Shown here one piece after another: positions 24,755 to 34,100 of a stretch of 64,000 bases of DNA. How positions within the stretch are numbered: position 1 is the first letter of the stretch; each line of letters starts with the position of its first letter. Source of the stretch: DASXAI01 sp963728985. Its GTDB lineage: Bacteria > Actinomycetota > Acidimicrobiia > Acidimicrobiales > Ilumatobacteraceae. Location: the NCBI GenBank assembly GCA_963728985.1, contig CAVSME010000005.1, forward strand, positions 62,001 to 126,000, in the 5' to 3' direction. The notes beneath the pieces are model-generated. The model saw only the letters and a list, made by a program, of their open reading frames with translations, had not been told where the DNA came from and ran no database searches. The position numbers were made by a program, and so were the translations under genes.

Positions 24755-25233
24755 TTCACGACCGTGGGCGCCGATCCCGGGGTCCAGGTGGTGGCCCGCT
24801 GGCTGCCGCCGTCGCCGAAGATCTGCCAAGCGGCGTGGGCGATGTCGACGGTCCACAGGTCGAGGGCGTCGAGCTCGGGTCGCCAGCCGATCTTGGCGAA
24901 CAGCGCTTGGCAGTAGCGCTCGCGCTCGTCGGCGTCGGTGATCTCGGTGGCGGTGCCGTAGAGCTTGGCCTCGCCGTCTTTGCCGTCCTTGTCGACCACC
25001 ACGCTGTGCACGAGCACCCGGGGGTCCCGGCGGAGGTCGACCGACTTCATCGAGTTCGGCATCATGCCCAGGTACAGCTGGCCCTCCATGGCGATGGGCT
25101 CGACCGGGCTGATGCGAGGCCAGCCGTCGCGCCGGAGCGTGGCCACCAGCACGAGGCCGGTCGCCTCGAAGCGGGCGGCGGCCGGCTCGGCCAGCTCAGG
25201 GGCATGGTCGCAGAACTCCTGCCACGTCGCCAT
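24751..25233 (-). CDS. Pyridoxamine 5'-phosphate oxidase-like (FMN/F420-binding split barrel) protein
   Basis: 160 aa, ATG at 25233 with TACGGT (25241-25246, minus) 7 bases upstream, so translation from an upstream GTG is unlikely. The split-barrel pattern is clear: VATLRRDGWPRISPVEPIAMEGQLYLGMMPNSMKSVDLRRDPRVLVH. Actinobacterial members of this group bind F420, FMN or haem and have varied redox roles. No family-specific catalytic residue can be named from sequence alone. Confidence 0.82.
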   Translation of the reverse strand: MATWQEFCDHAPELAEPAAARFEATGLVLVATLRRDGWPRISPVEPIAMEGQLYLGMMPNSMKSVDLRRDPRVLVHSVVVDKDGKDGEAKLYGTATEITDADERERYCQALFAKIGWRPELDALDLWTVDIAHAAWQIFGDGGSQRATTWTPGSAPTVVK

Positions 25234-25240
25234 GGGGCTC

Positions 25241-25246
25241 ACCGTA
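25241..25246 (-). promoter_or_regulatory. -10 element of the PNPOx-like gene
   Basis: TACGGT on the minus strand, 7 bases before the ATG at 25233. Confidence 0.5.
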
Positions 25247-25272
25247 CGACGAACGCCTACCATCCGGCGCCG

Positions 25273-25305
25273 ATGGACGACCGAGACGAAGGACGGCCCT
25301 CATGA
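25273..25305 (+). CDS. Possible 10-codon leader peptide upstream of the LLM gene
   Basis: A TACCAT hexamer (25258-25263) lies 9 bases before an ATG at 25273 that encodes MDDRDEGRPS. Its TGA overlaps the ATG of the LLM oxidoreductase (ATGA). It could be a translated leader coupling translation of the next gene. Equally, the stretch may be an untranslated leader carrying the Shine-Dalgarno GAAGGA (25288-25293), 8 bases before 25302. Confidence 0.3.
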   Translation: MDDRDEGRPS

Positions 25306-26282
25306 CGCTCCCGACCCGCCCGGGCATGACCCTCCCCCTCCCCGGGCACCTGCACGCGCAGCGCGACCGCCTGATCGAGCTGGCCGACCTCGGCTACACC
25401 GACGTGTGGTCGGCCGAGTCAGACGGACCCGACGCCTTCACTCCGCTGGCTCTCGCCGCGGCGTGGGAACCGCGGCTCCGGCTCGGCACCGCCATCGTGC
25501 CCGCCTTCACCCGGGCGCCGGCGTGCATGGCCCAGTCGGTGGCGGCCATGGCCGACGCCGCCCCGGGCCGCTTCGCCTTCGGCGTGGGATCGTCGTCGAA
25601 CGTGATCGTGGAGCGCTGGAACGGCGTGCCCTTCGTGGAGCCGTACAAGCGCGTCCGCGACGTGGTGCGGTTCCTCAAGGAAGCCTTCGCCGGCGAGAAG
25701 GTGTCGCACGTCTACGACACGTTCAGCGTGGACGGCTTCCGGCTCGGGGTGCGGCCCGAGGTCGAACCGCCGGTGCTGGTGGCCGCCTTGCGACCGGGCA
25801 TGCTCCGCCTGGCCGGCCGGGAGGCCGATGGGGCCATCATCAACTGGTTGTCGGCCGATGACGTGACCAAGGTGGCGTCGGTGGTGCGCGACGCCGCCGG
25901 GGGCGCCGACCGGGAGATGGTGTGCCGCATCTTCGTGTGCCCGTCCGAGGACACCGACACGGTGCGCGAGGGGGCGAAGCGGGCCATCGCCGCCTACCTC
26001 AACGTGCCGGTGTACGCCCAGTTCCATGACTGGCTGGGCCGGGGCGACACCTTGCGCCCGATGTGGGACGCCTGGCAGGCCGGCGATCGCAAGCAGGCGC
26101 TCGCCGCCATCCCTGACTCCCTGGTCGACGAGCTGATCGTGCACGGGTCGCCGGCCCAGTGCCGGGCCGGCATCCAGCGCTACTTCGACAACGGCGTCAC
26201 CACGTCATCCCTGGCGATCATGCCGCTTGCGCCCCTGGATCACGGCCAGTCGATCCGCGATCTGGCGCCGAGCGCCGGCTGA
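25302..26282 (+). CDS. LLM-class F420-dependent oxidoreductase
   Basis: 326 aa, ATG with Shine-Dalgarno GAAGGA at 25288-25293. A luciferase-like TIM barrel: LIELADLGYTDVWSAESDG, LRLGTAIVPAFTRAPACMAQ, the phosphate-loop-type RFAFGVGSSSNVIVERWNG and a C-terminal GSPAQCRAGIQRYFDNGV. This is typical of the numerous actinobacterial F420-dependent reductases/dehydrogenases. Substrate unknown. It shares the divergent intergenic region with the PNPOx-like gene, another possible F420 binder. Confidence 0.85.
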   Translation: MTLPTRPGMTLPLPGHLHAQRDRLIELADLGYTDVWSAESDGPDAFTPLALAAAWEPRLRLGTAIVPAFTRAPACMAQSVAAMADAAPGRFAFGVGSSSNVIVERWNGVPFVEPYKRVRDVVRFLKEAFAGEKVSHVYDTFSVDGFRLGVRPEVEPPVLVAALRPGMLRLAGREADGAIINWLSADDVTKVASVVRDAAGGADREMVCRIFVCPSEDTDTVREGAKRAIAAYLNVPVYAQFHDWLGRGDTLRPMWDAWQAGDRKQALAAIPDSLVDELIVHGSPAQCRAGIQRYFDNGVTTSSLAIMPLAPLDHGQSIRDLAPSAG

Positions 26283-26472
26283 CCGGCGGCCGCCGGGCCT
26301 CGGCGGCGGCCGCTTCCTGGGCCAGGCGGCGTTGACGGCTCTCCGCGAGGATGACCCGAGCATGGGCGACGCCGGCGAGGCCGACGCGGCGCGTGCGCTC
26401 GTCCAGCTGAAGTTGGGCGGGGACGCTGGCCGGGGGGAGGAGGGCGAGCTGGGTGGTGCGGTGCGTGGTCAT
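26218..26472 (-). CDS. Small basic hypothetical protein (84 aa)
   Basis: ATG at 26472, ending inside the 3' end of the LLM gene (65-base convergent overlap). The central QLDERTRRVGLAGVAHARVIL followed by an Arg/Ala-rich helix resembles short actinobacterial proteins with an LDE-TRR-GL motif that I recall only as hypothetical. Codons in the first 55 positions show the strong G/C third-base bias of real genes. No clear ribosome site or -10 hexamer was seen. Function unknown. Confidence 0.45.
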   Translation of the reverse strand: MTTHRTTQLALLPPASVPAQLQLDERTRRVGLAGVAHARVILAESRQRRLAQEAAAAEARRPPVSRRSAPDRGSTGRDPGAQAA

Positions 26473-26547
26473 GGGGACAGTGTGCACGGGGGGTGTCACA
26501 GAGTTCCCTGACCAGGCCCGATGCCGCCGCAATGCGGCGACGCGGAT

Positions 26548-27483
26548 TCAGTCTTTGGCGAGGGCGTCGGCGCTGGCCAGGACGCGGCCGGCCAGGGCCA
26601 GGTCCCCTTCGATGGTGACGGGCAGGTCGGCCACCTCGATGCGGCGGGCGGCCAGGCGGCACAGCTCGGTGGCGTCGACCACGATCGTGGTGTCGGGCTC
26701 ACCGGGCGCCTCCGACGGATCGAGCGGCACGCTGTAGCACCCACCGGCGGGGCCGGTGAGCACGAAGCGGGCGGTGCGTCCGGGCGCCGTCATCCCTCGC
26801 ATGGCCAGGGCGAACGGCAAGACGGTCATGAAGCGATCCGACATCATCGCCATCCGGGGCGCATCCAGATCAGGGGTCGGGCGCCCGGTGGCGGCGGCCA
26901 CGTCGTGCATGTGCGCCCACAGCTCGAAGGTGCGCAGCACCAGGAGGCCCTCGGTGTCGGTGGGCAGGTCGTGGGCGAGGATGGGGAGGTCGGCCGGCAC
27001 CGTGGCGGCCGCCGCCACGACCTGGCGGGCCCGTTGGTACCAGCGCTCGGCGATCACCGGACCCGGCTGCGGACCCAGTTCGGCCACCACGGAGGCGGTG
27101 GCGGCGAGGTGATCGGCGACGGCGCGGGCGTCGGGCGCCGGCCCGATCAGCCAGGCCCGCGTCAGCTCCTCCATGCCGGCGAGATGCGCTACCAGCTCGC
27201 CGATGTGGGCGTGGGGCGGGCGGGTGGGCCGCGCCCGCCAGTCGGCGGCGCTCAGCGAGCCGACGAGCGCGTGGAAGTCCTCCACGGTCTGGGCGTAGGC
27301 GGCGGCGGGCGAGGTGGGTTCCGGGCGGCCGATGACGTCGCCGGCGGGCCGCTGCCCGAGGGCCCGGGCCAGCATGTCGAGGCGCAGGCCGGCGGGCGGC
27401 TCGGTGCCGCCGTCCAGTGCGAGATCCACGAGCGCGATGACGGTGCTCATGTCGCCGTCCGGCTCCGGTGCGGTGCCCGTCAT
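26548..27483 (-). CDS. MDMPI/DinB-fold protein (mycothiol-dependent maleylpyruvate isomerase-like) coupled to a sigma factor
   Basis: 311 aa if started at the ATG (27483) that overlaps the sigma factor stop (ATGA); a second ATG lies at 27489. An N-terminal leader of about 60 residues is unlike the enzyme family. The four-helix MDMPI N-domain follows (residues about 65-200) with a candidate metal-binding HIGELVAHLAGMEELTRAW, then ELWAHMHDVA. A C-terminal SCP2-like domain begins near 235 and has RFVLTGPAGG. Family members use mycothiol or bind metal. The tight coupling to an ECF sigma gene suggests it may serve as the sigma regulator; this is inference. Confidence 0.72.
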   Translation of the reverse strand: MTGTAPEPDGDMSTVIALVDLALDGGTEPPAGLRLDMLARALGQRPAGDVIGRPEPTSPAAAYAQTVEDFHALVGSLSAADWRARPTRPPHAHIGELVAHLAGMEELTRAWLIGPAPDARAVADHLAATASVVAELGPQPGPVIAERWYQRARQVVAAAATVPADLPILAHDLPTDTEGLLVLRTFELWAHMHDVAAATGRPTPDLDAPRMAMMSDRFMTVLPFALAMRGMTAPGRTARFVLTGPAGGCYSVPLDPSEAPGEPDTTIVVDATELCRLAARRIEVADLPVTIEGDLALAGRVLASADALAKD

Positions 27484-28097
27484 GTCCATGCTCGTGCGTT
27501 CTCGGGACCGATCATCGTGCGGAGGCGGGCCAACGCCAACCTCAGCCGGGATTTCGCGGTGCCTTCCGGTATGCCGAGGATGCTGGCCACCTCCCGATAG
27601 GTGCGGCCGTCGAAGTAGGCCAGTTCGAGGGCCGCCCGCTGGTCGGCCGGGAGCTGATCGAGCAGGGCGGTGAGCCGCTCGCGGCGCCAGTCCTGGGTGG
27701 CCGCTTCGAGCACGGCGCCCTCGTGCCCGTGGTCGACGACCTCGCCGTCGTGGGCCCGCGACTCGGCCGACGCCCGGCGGCTCACGCGGCGCACCTCGTC
27801 GACGGCCCGGTGGTGGGTGACGACGCCGAGGAAGGCCCGCAGCGAGCCCCGTTCGAGGTCCACCCTCTGGGGCTGCGACCACAGGTAGGTGAAGACCTCC
27901 TGAGTGATCTCGCGGGCCAGGTGATCGTCCCGGGTGACCCGCCGCGCCAGGCCGTAGACCATGTCGGCGTGCTGGTCGTAGACGATGCCGAGAGCGCGCT
28001 CGTCCCCAGCGGCCAGGCGCGCCAAGAGCACGGCGTCGACTCCGTGGGCCTCCGACGGCGGCACGGCGATGAGCGTACGCGGCGCAGCGTCGATCAT
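27480..28097 (-). CDS. ECF-type RNA polymerase sigma factor
   Basis: 205 aa from ATG 28097 (an in-frame GTG lies 6 bases earlier). Region 2: LGIVYDQHADMVYGLARRVTR and EITQEVFTYLW (core binding and -10 recognition). Region 4: LPADQRAALELAYFDGRTYREVASILGIPEGTAKSRLRLAL, a clear helix-turn-helix for -35 binding. SigK/SigL-like sigma factors usually precede an anti-sigma gene in the same operon; here the next gene is an MDMPI-like protein sharing the ATGA overlap. Targets unknown. Confidence 0.9.
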   Translation of the reverse strand: MIDAAPRTLIAVPPSEAHGVDAVLLARLAAGDERALGIVYDQHADMVYGLARRVTRDDHLAREITQEVFTYLWSQPQRVDLERGSLRAFLGVVTHHRAVDEVRRVSRRASAESRAHDGEVVDHGHEGAVLEAATQDWRRERLTALLDQLPADQRAALELAYFDGRTYREVASILGIPEGTAKSRLRLALARLRTMIGPENARAWT

Positions 28098-28134
28098 CGT
28101 CACGTCTCGTGTTCGTCGGCCGGGGCCGGCTGGA

Positions 28135-28383
28135 TCACCGGCGCTCGATGGCCTGGAGCACCAGCAGGAAGAGCACAGCGCCGACGAAGGCCACGAGGAT
28201 CGACCACACGTCGAACTCGTCGACGCCCCGCGAGCCGGCGGCGGTGAACAGCGCACCGCCGAGCACGGCACCGATGATGCCGACGATGATCGAGAACAGG
28301 CAGCCCCGCCGGTCGAACTTCGTGACCCGCGTGGCCAGTGCGCCGGCGATCAGTCCGACGACGATCCAACCCAGGATGCTCAC
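28135..28383 (-). CDS. GlsB/YeaQ/YmgE-family small membrane protein
   Basis: 82 aa, GTG start at 28383. Three hydrophobic segments with the family glycine pattern: ILGWIVVGLIAGALAT, GCLFSIIVGIIGAVLGGALF and WSILVAFVGAVLFLLVL. Length and topology match the transglycosylase-associated/GlsB stress membrane proteins. Exact role unknown. A TACGGT -10 (28392-28397, minus) precedes it by 8 bases and overlaps the divergent promoter of the pentapeptide gene. Confidence 0.85.
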   Translation of the reverse strand: MSILGWIVVGLIAGALATRVTKFDRRGCLFSIIVGIIGAVLGGALFTAAGSRGVDEFDVWSILVAFVGAVLFLLVLQAIERR

Positions 28384-28391
28384 CGGCGGTG

Positions 28392-28397
28392 ACCGTA
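28392..28397 (-). promoter_or_regulatory. -10 element of the GlsB-like gene
   Basis: TACGGT on the minus strand, 8 bases before the GTG at 28383. A divergent TACACT on the plus strand (28396-28401) overlaps it and may drive the pentapeptide gene from 25 bases upstream. Confidence 0.4.
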
Positions 28398-28425
28398 CAC
28401 TCTCGCTCGAACAGCCGGGGGTTCG

Positions 28426-30034
28426 ATGGTGCGAGAGGGGGCACAGAGACGGTCCGGCCGATGGTTGGCCGCCGCCGCCGCCGTCATCGTTGCTGTCGCC
28501 GTGCCCACGGCCGCCGCGGCACAGGCGCCGGGGCCGTCGCCCACGTGCACGCTGCGGGGCGCCACGGTGACCGCCGCCCAGGTGACCGCGTGCCTCGCTA
28601 CGACCGGTATCGACGGCCAGGACGTCGTGGTCACCGACCTCCTCGACCTGTCGACGCTCGGCGTCGTGGAGCATCCCATCCGCTGCCAGCGGTGCCGCCT
28701 CGCCGGCGGGTTGCGGGTGGCCGACGTGACGTTCACCCGCGCCATCGACTTCGACGTGGTCCTGGTCGAGGGCGACATCGACGCGCGCGGCGCCCGGTTC
28801 CAGGGTCCGGTCCTCGTGCGCGGCGATCGCAGCGCGGCCAGCCGGGTCTCGGGCACGGCTGACTTCTCGCTGGCCACCTTCGACGACGCCACCACGTTCG
28901 ACGCGCTGCGCTTCGACCAGTCGGTCGACTTCGACGGCGCCCGCTTCGGGTCGTCGGTGTCGTTCGAGGGCACCGACTTCGGTGGCGACGTGCGCTTCGA
29001 GCGGGCCGACGTGGCCGGCTTCTTCGTGATGTCCGGACCGCCGCCGGCCGACCTGGCCGCGACGAACGGCGGCGTGGCCGGGCGCACGACGATGAGCGAC
29101 GCGCTGTTCCACGGCACGGTCGATCTCTCGGCCCGCCAGTTCACCGGCGGCCTCGACGCCCAAGGAGCCACCTTCACCGCCCGCACGACGTTGGCCAATG
29201 CCACGTTCGGCGCCGCCCTGACCCTCGACGGGGCCAGCTTCACCGAGCTCGACGCCACGGGCGCCACGCTCGACGCGCCGGCATCGGTGCGGCTGGTCCG
29301 CGGCAGGGTCGATCAACCTGAACCGAGCGAGCGCGCTGGCGGGCTTGACGTTGCAGGGCACCCAGGTGGCCGGCGCCGCCTCGTTCGACCAGACCAACCT
29401 CCAGGGCAACTTCGACGTCACGAGGTTCACCGCCGCCCAGATCGTCCTCGACATCGGCGCCCTCGGGAACGTGCAGAGCCAGAGCGCCGGGCGGGCCGTC
29501 CTGGCCAAGATCGAGCGGACCGCCCGCGACGGCGGCGACATCCCGCTGGCCAACGCCGCCCGCTTCCGCATGCTGCAGATCGATGGCGAGCGCAGCCCCT
29601 TCCCGAAGCGCCAGCTCGACTGGGTCTTCTACGAGCAGCTCGCCGGCTACCTCGTTCGCCCGCTGCGCCCGTTGCGCGCGCTCCTGTTCCTCATCGTGGT
29701 CGGAACGATCGCGCGCTACATCGTGGACGCGTACCGTGAGCGCCACGAGCTGGCGGTGGTCGGCGTCGCCACTGGGGGGATGGTGCGCAAGGTGCGGGTG
29801 GGCCACGAGGTGACCGGGTTGCTGCAGCGGCTGTCGCGGGCCGCCATCGCCAGCCTGCGGCCCAAGCCCAACATCCCCTCGCCCGTCGGGGAGATCACGG
29901 TGGCGCCGTACGTGATCGCCGGCTTGCGACTCTTCGAGTACGTGACGTCGAAGCTGTTGATCGTGGTGTTCTTCCTCAGCCTCGCCAACTACAACGCCAC
30001 GCTGCGCGAGGTGCTGGGTTCGGTGAAGCTGTGA
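28426..30034 (+). pseudogene. Pentapeptide-repeat membrane protein, interrupted by a one-base frameshift
   Basis: From ATG 28426: a signal peptide (about 1-33, ending AAAAQA), a CQRCR pair, then pentapeptide-like repeats (ADFSLATFDDATTFDALRF and similar) forming a beta-helix of about 200 residues. Near 29305 the frame shifts by one base: removing the A at 29305 restores VRGGSINLNRASALAGLTLQ and the repeat pattern. The second frame runs to 30034 with more repeats, then two membrane segments (LRALLFLIVVGTIARYIV; LLIVVFFLSLANYN) and a cytosolic or linking segment. Intact length would be about 535 aa. Both parts look otherwise well preserved, so this is either a recent mutation or a sequence error. 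Overlaps the next gene by 4 bases. Confidence 0.8.
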
Positions 30035-31116
30035 AGGCGGTCGCCGCCGCGGCGCTCGCCGGCCTCCTGGTCGCGTGCGGTGGTGGCGGCGGGAGCGTCA
30101 CCCCGGACACCGGCGGGAACGGCAAGGCCGCCGTCGGCACGGTGACCGGCGTCGTCCCGGTCGGGGGCCGGGTCGCCGGGGCGGCGGCCTTCGAGGGCCA
30201 GGCCGTCGGGCGCACCGACGTCATCAGCACGGAGCCCAACGGCAAGATCATCTTCTCCCTGGGCCAGCTGGTGCCGTTCTGCCAGGTGGAGACGGCCAGC
30301 GAGGTCGAGGTGGCGCCCAGCGGGGTGACGCTGGTGGAGGTGCGCAAGGGCACCGCGCTGTGCCGGACGTCGACCAACGGCCAGCTCAAGCAGTTCGCCG
30401 CCGGCTCCACCGTCCTGACCGCCGCCGATCCGGTCTTCCTGCTCGGGTGGGACGGCGAGACGGCGACGGTGCAGGTCGCCCAGGGCTACGTCCGCCTCGA
30501 GAGCGACGACGGCACCGCCATCGTGGGAGCCAACCAGCAGGCCCAGGCTGGGCCGGGCGGCATGGGCGTGGGACCGTGGGAGCCGGCGTCGATCGAGGAT
30601 CGCCAGACCCGTGCTGCCGCCACGACCCAGCTCGACCAGGCGCTCGGCGATCAGCCGGCGGTGCGCTACCCGGGCCTCGACGCGTCGCAGTCGCCCGTCC
30701 TGGCCGATGCGAAGCAGGCCGGCGGCCTCGTCGTCGGGGTCGACCAGCAGGCGCTGGAGACGTTCGTGCAGGAGCTCCTCGGCAACATGGGTTCGCTCTG
30801 GGACGTGAACATCTCGGTGCAGGCCGGTAACCGCGGCAGCATCGTCGTCACCAGCGAACCGCCGCGGGGCCGAGACGCCATCGCGCTGGCCGAGCTCGAC
30901 GGCACCACCTACTTCGCCGTTCCCACCGAGGACGACCCGGCGCTGGCCCAGGCCATGCGGGTGTTCCTGGCGGCGTCGCTGCAGGCCCGTTGCCCGCTGG
31001 CCGGGGGCGGCCGGGCGGCCCCGGGGCGGAGCTGCTACGAGGACGCCTACCGGGTGCAGGTGGGCGCCGACCTCGTGCCCCTCGGCCCGCTGGCGCCGTA
31101 CCTCGGGCTGGGCTGA
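30031..31116 (+). CDS. FecR-like lipoprotein of unknown function
   Basis: 361 aa, GTG start overlapping the pentapeptide gene stop (GTGA). Lipoprotein signal LAGLLVACGGG. Residues about 35-175 look like a FecR-type domain: AFEGQAVGRTDVISTEPNGKI and EVEVAPSGVTLVEVRKGTALC, with two cysteines. The C-terminal half (about 220-361) has an alpha/beta pattern like a truncated periplasmic-binding lobe (LWDVNISVQAGNRGSIVV). Coupling to a membrane pentapeptide-repeat protein suggests an envelope complex. No FecI-type sigma gene adjoins, so classical FecR signalling is not supported. Confidence 0.7.
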   Translation: MKAVAAAALAGLLVACGGGGGSVTPDTGGNGKAAVGTVTGVVPVGGRVAGAAAFEGQAVGRTDVISTEPNGKIIFSLGQLVPFCQVETASEVEVAPSGVTLVEVRKGTALCRTSTNGQLKQFAAGSTVLTAADPVFLLGWDGETATVQVAQGYVRLESDDGTAIVGANQQAQAGPGGMGVGPWEPASIEDRQTRAAATTQLDQALGDQPAVRYPGLDASQSPVLADAKQAGGLVVGVDQQALETFVQELLGNMGSLWDVNISVQAGNRGSIVVTSEPPRGRDAIALAELDGTTYFAVPTEDDPALAQAMRVFLAASLQARCPLAGGGRAAPGRSCYEDAYRVQVGADLVPLGPLAPYLGLG

Positions 31117-31119
31117 CGC

Positions 31120-34100
31120 CTACCGGGCGACGAAGTACTTCGCCTGGGGGTGGTGGCAGATGATGGCTGACGTGGTCTGCTCGGGCTGGTATTGCCAGCC
31201 CGTCTCCTCGCTCACCTCGATGCCGAGGCGATCGGCGCCGAGGAGGTGGGCCACCGTGGCGTTGTCCTCCAGGTCCGGACAGGCCGGGTAACCCCATGAG
31301 TACCGGCCGCCCCGGTACTGCTGGCGGAACAGGCCCCCGATCGTCGGGCCGTCCTCGCCGGCGAAGCCCCACTCCTCGCGGATGCGCCGGTGCCAGCGCT
31401 CGGCCAGGGCCTCGGCCATCTCCACGCCCAGCCCGTGCAGCAGCAGGTAGTCCTGGTAGCGGTTCTCGGCGAACAGCGCGGCGGTCGCCTCGGAAACCGC
31501 CGCCCCGATCGTCACGATGTGGAACGAGGCGTAGTCGGGCTGGCCGCTGGCGACGGAACGGAAGAAGTCGGCGATGCACAACCAGGGCTCCACGCGCTGG
31601 CGCGGGAACGTGAAGCGGGCCGCCTCGGTCGAGCGCGCCTCGTCGGTCCACACCACGAGGTCCTTGCCATCGCTGTTCACCGGCCAGTAGCCGTAGACGA
31701 CCTGGGGCACCAGCACACCCGAGGCCTTGGCCTCGGCCAGCATGCTGCGCAGCTGCGGCCGCAGCCGGGCTTTGAACGCGGCGTCGTCCTCGCCCGCCTC
31801 CGGCCGGAACTGCCACTGGTTGCGGAACAGCGCCGTCTCGTTGACGTACTCGGCGATCTCGTCGAGCGACAGGCCCTTCACCAGTCGCGAGCCGATGAAC
31901 GGCGGGACGAACACCGGATTGTCCGGGGCCACCGACGGCGACCGCACCGGGATGGTGGCCGGATCGACCTCGGCGGCGCGCTCTGACGCCCGCTTCGGCA
32001 GCACGCGGCCCGTGGGCACGCGTCCGAACGACGGATCGTCCGGCCCGTCGCGCTTGATCGTCATGAGCTTGTCCATCGTGTGGAGACCCTCGAACGCGTC
32101 ACGGCCGTAGAACAGGCGACCCTCGTAGATCTCCCGCAGATCCTTCTCCACGTACGTGCGGGTGAGGGCGGCCCCACCGAGGAGGACGGGCACGTCGGCC
32201 AGGCCCAGCTCGTTCAGCTCCTGCAGGTTGTCGCGCATGATGAGCGTGCTCTTCACCAGCAGGCCGCTCATGCCGATGGCGTCGGCCTCGACCTCTTTGA
32301 CCTTGGCCACCATGTCGGCGATGGGGACCTTGATGCCCAGGTTGAAGACCTCGTAGCCGTTGTTGGTGAGGATGATGTCGACGAGGTTCTTGCCGATGTC
32401 GTGCACGTCGCCCTTCACCGTGGCGATCACGAGGCGTCCCTTCGAGGTCTGCCCCTCGACCTTCTCCATGAGCGGCTCGAGGTGGGCCACGGCCGCCTTC
32501 ATCGTCTCGGCCGACTGCAGCACGAACGGGAGCTGCATCTGGCCCGAGCCGAAGAGCTCGCCCACCGTGCGCATGCCGTCGAGGAGGACGTCGTTCACCA
32601 GATCGAGCGGCGTCCAGCCGCCTGATAGGCCCTCGTCGAGGTCGGCGACGAGGCCATCGCGATCGCCGTCGATGATTCGCGACTTCAGACGTTGCTCGAC
32701 GGGCCAGCCGCTGCGATCCTCCTTCTCGGTGGCCACGTGCTGCACGTCGGCGAAGACCTCGAGCAGCTTCGCCAGCGGGTCGTACCCGGGGGCGCGGCGG
32801 TCGTGGACGAGGTCGAGAGCGGCCTGGCGCTGCTCGTCGGGGATCCGGTTGAGCGGCAGGATGCGGGCGGCGTGCACGATGGCGGCGTCGAGCCCGGCCT
32901 CCACGCACTCGTGCAGGAACACCGAGTTGAGGACGTGGCGGGCCGCCGGCGACAGGCCGAACGACACGTTCGACACGCCGAGCACGGTGTGGGCGCCGGG
33001 GATCTCGGCCTTGATGCGCCGGATGGCCTCGATGGTGGCGAGGCCGTCACGGCGCAGGTCGTCGTCACCGGTCGACAGCGGGAACGTGAGGGCGTCGAAG
33101 ATCAGATCGGTGGCCGACAGCCCGTAGCGCTCGGTGGCGATCTGGTGGATGCGATGCGCCACCTCCAGCTTCCACTCGACGTCACGGGCCTGACCCCGCT
33201 CGTCGATGAGGAGGCAGATGACGGCGGCCCCGTAGTCGCGCGCCAGCGAGAAGACGCGGTCCATGCGGCTACCCGGTAGCTCGCCGTCCTCCAGGTTGGC
33301 CGAGTTGAGGATGGCCCGGCCGCCGATGTGCTGCAGCGCGGCCTCGATCACGGGCGGCTCGGTCGAGTCGAGCACGAGCGGCACGCTGGCCTGGGTGGCG
33401 AAGCGGCTGGCGATCTCGTCCATGTCGACGGCGCCGTCGCGGCCCACGTAGTCGACGCACACGTCGATCACATGAGCCCCTTCGCGGATCTGGTCGCCGG
33501 CCATCTTCACGCACGTGTCCCAGTCGCCGGCCAGCATCGCCTCGCGGAACGCCTTGGAGCCGTTGGCGTTCGTGCGCTCACCGATGATGAGGACCGACGA
33601 CTCCTGGTGGATCGGCACGGGCGAGTAGATCGACGCCACCGACGGCTCGACCACCGGTGTGCGGGGCGCCGGCTCGAGATCGCGGCAGGCCTCGATCACC
33701 GCGGCGATGTGGGCCGGCGTCGTGCCGCAGCAGCCACCCACGACGCGCACGCCGTGCTCGGTGATGAAGCGGGCGTGATGCTCGGCGAGCTCAGTCGGCG
33801 TGAGGTCGTAGTGCGTGTGGCCGTCCAGGATCGACGGGAGGCCGGCGTTGGGGAGCACCGAGATCGGCACCGGGCACGCCTCCGCCAGGTACCGGATGTG
33901 CTCGGTCATCTCGCGCGGCCCGGTGGCGCAGTTGAGGCCGAGGATGTCCGGCTTCAGCGCGATCAGCGACGTGAGGGCGGCGCCGATCTCCGAACCGAGG
34001 AGCATCCGCCCCGTCGTCTCGATGGTGACCTGCGCCTGGATCGGCACGGCGCGCCCGGTGGCGGCCATGGCCCGGCGGCAGGCGGTGATGGCCGCCTTGG

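Noticed and set aside
26283..26547. Additional plus-strand genes between the LLM and MDMPI genes
   Set aside because: Plus-strand frames lack ribosome sites, -10 hexamers and family-like sequence; only the minus-strand 84-codon frame looks coding.
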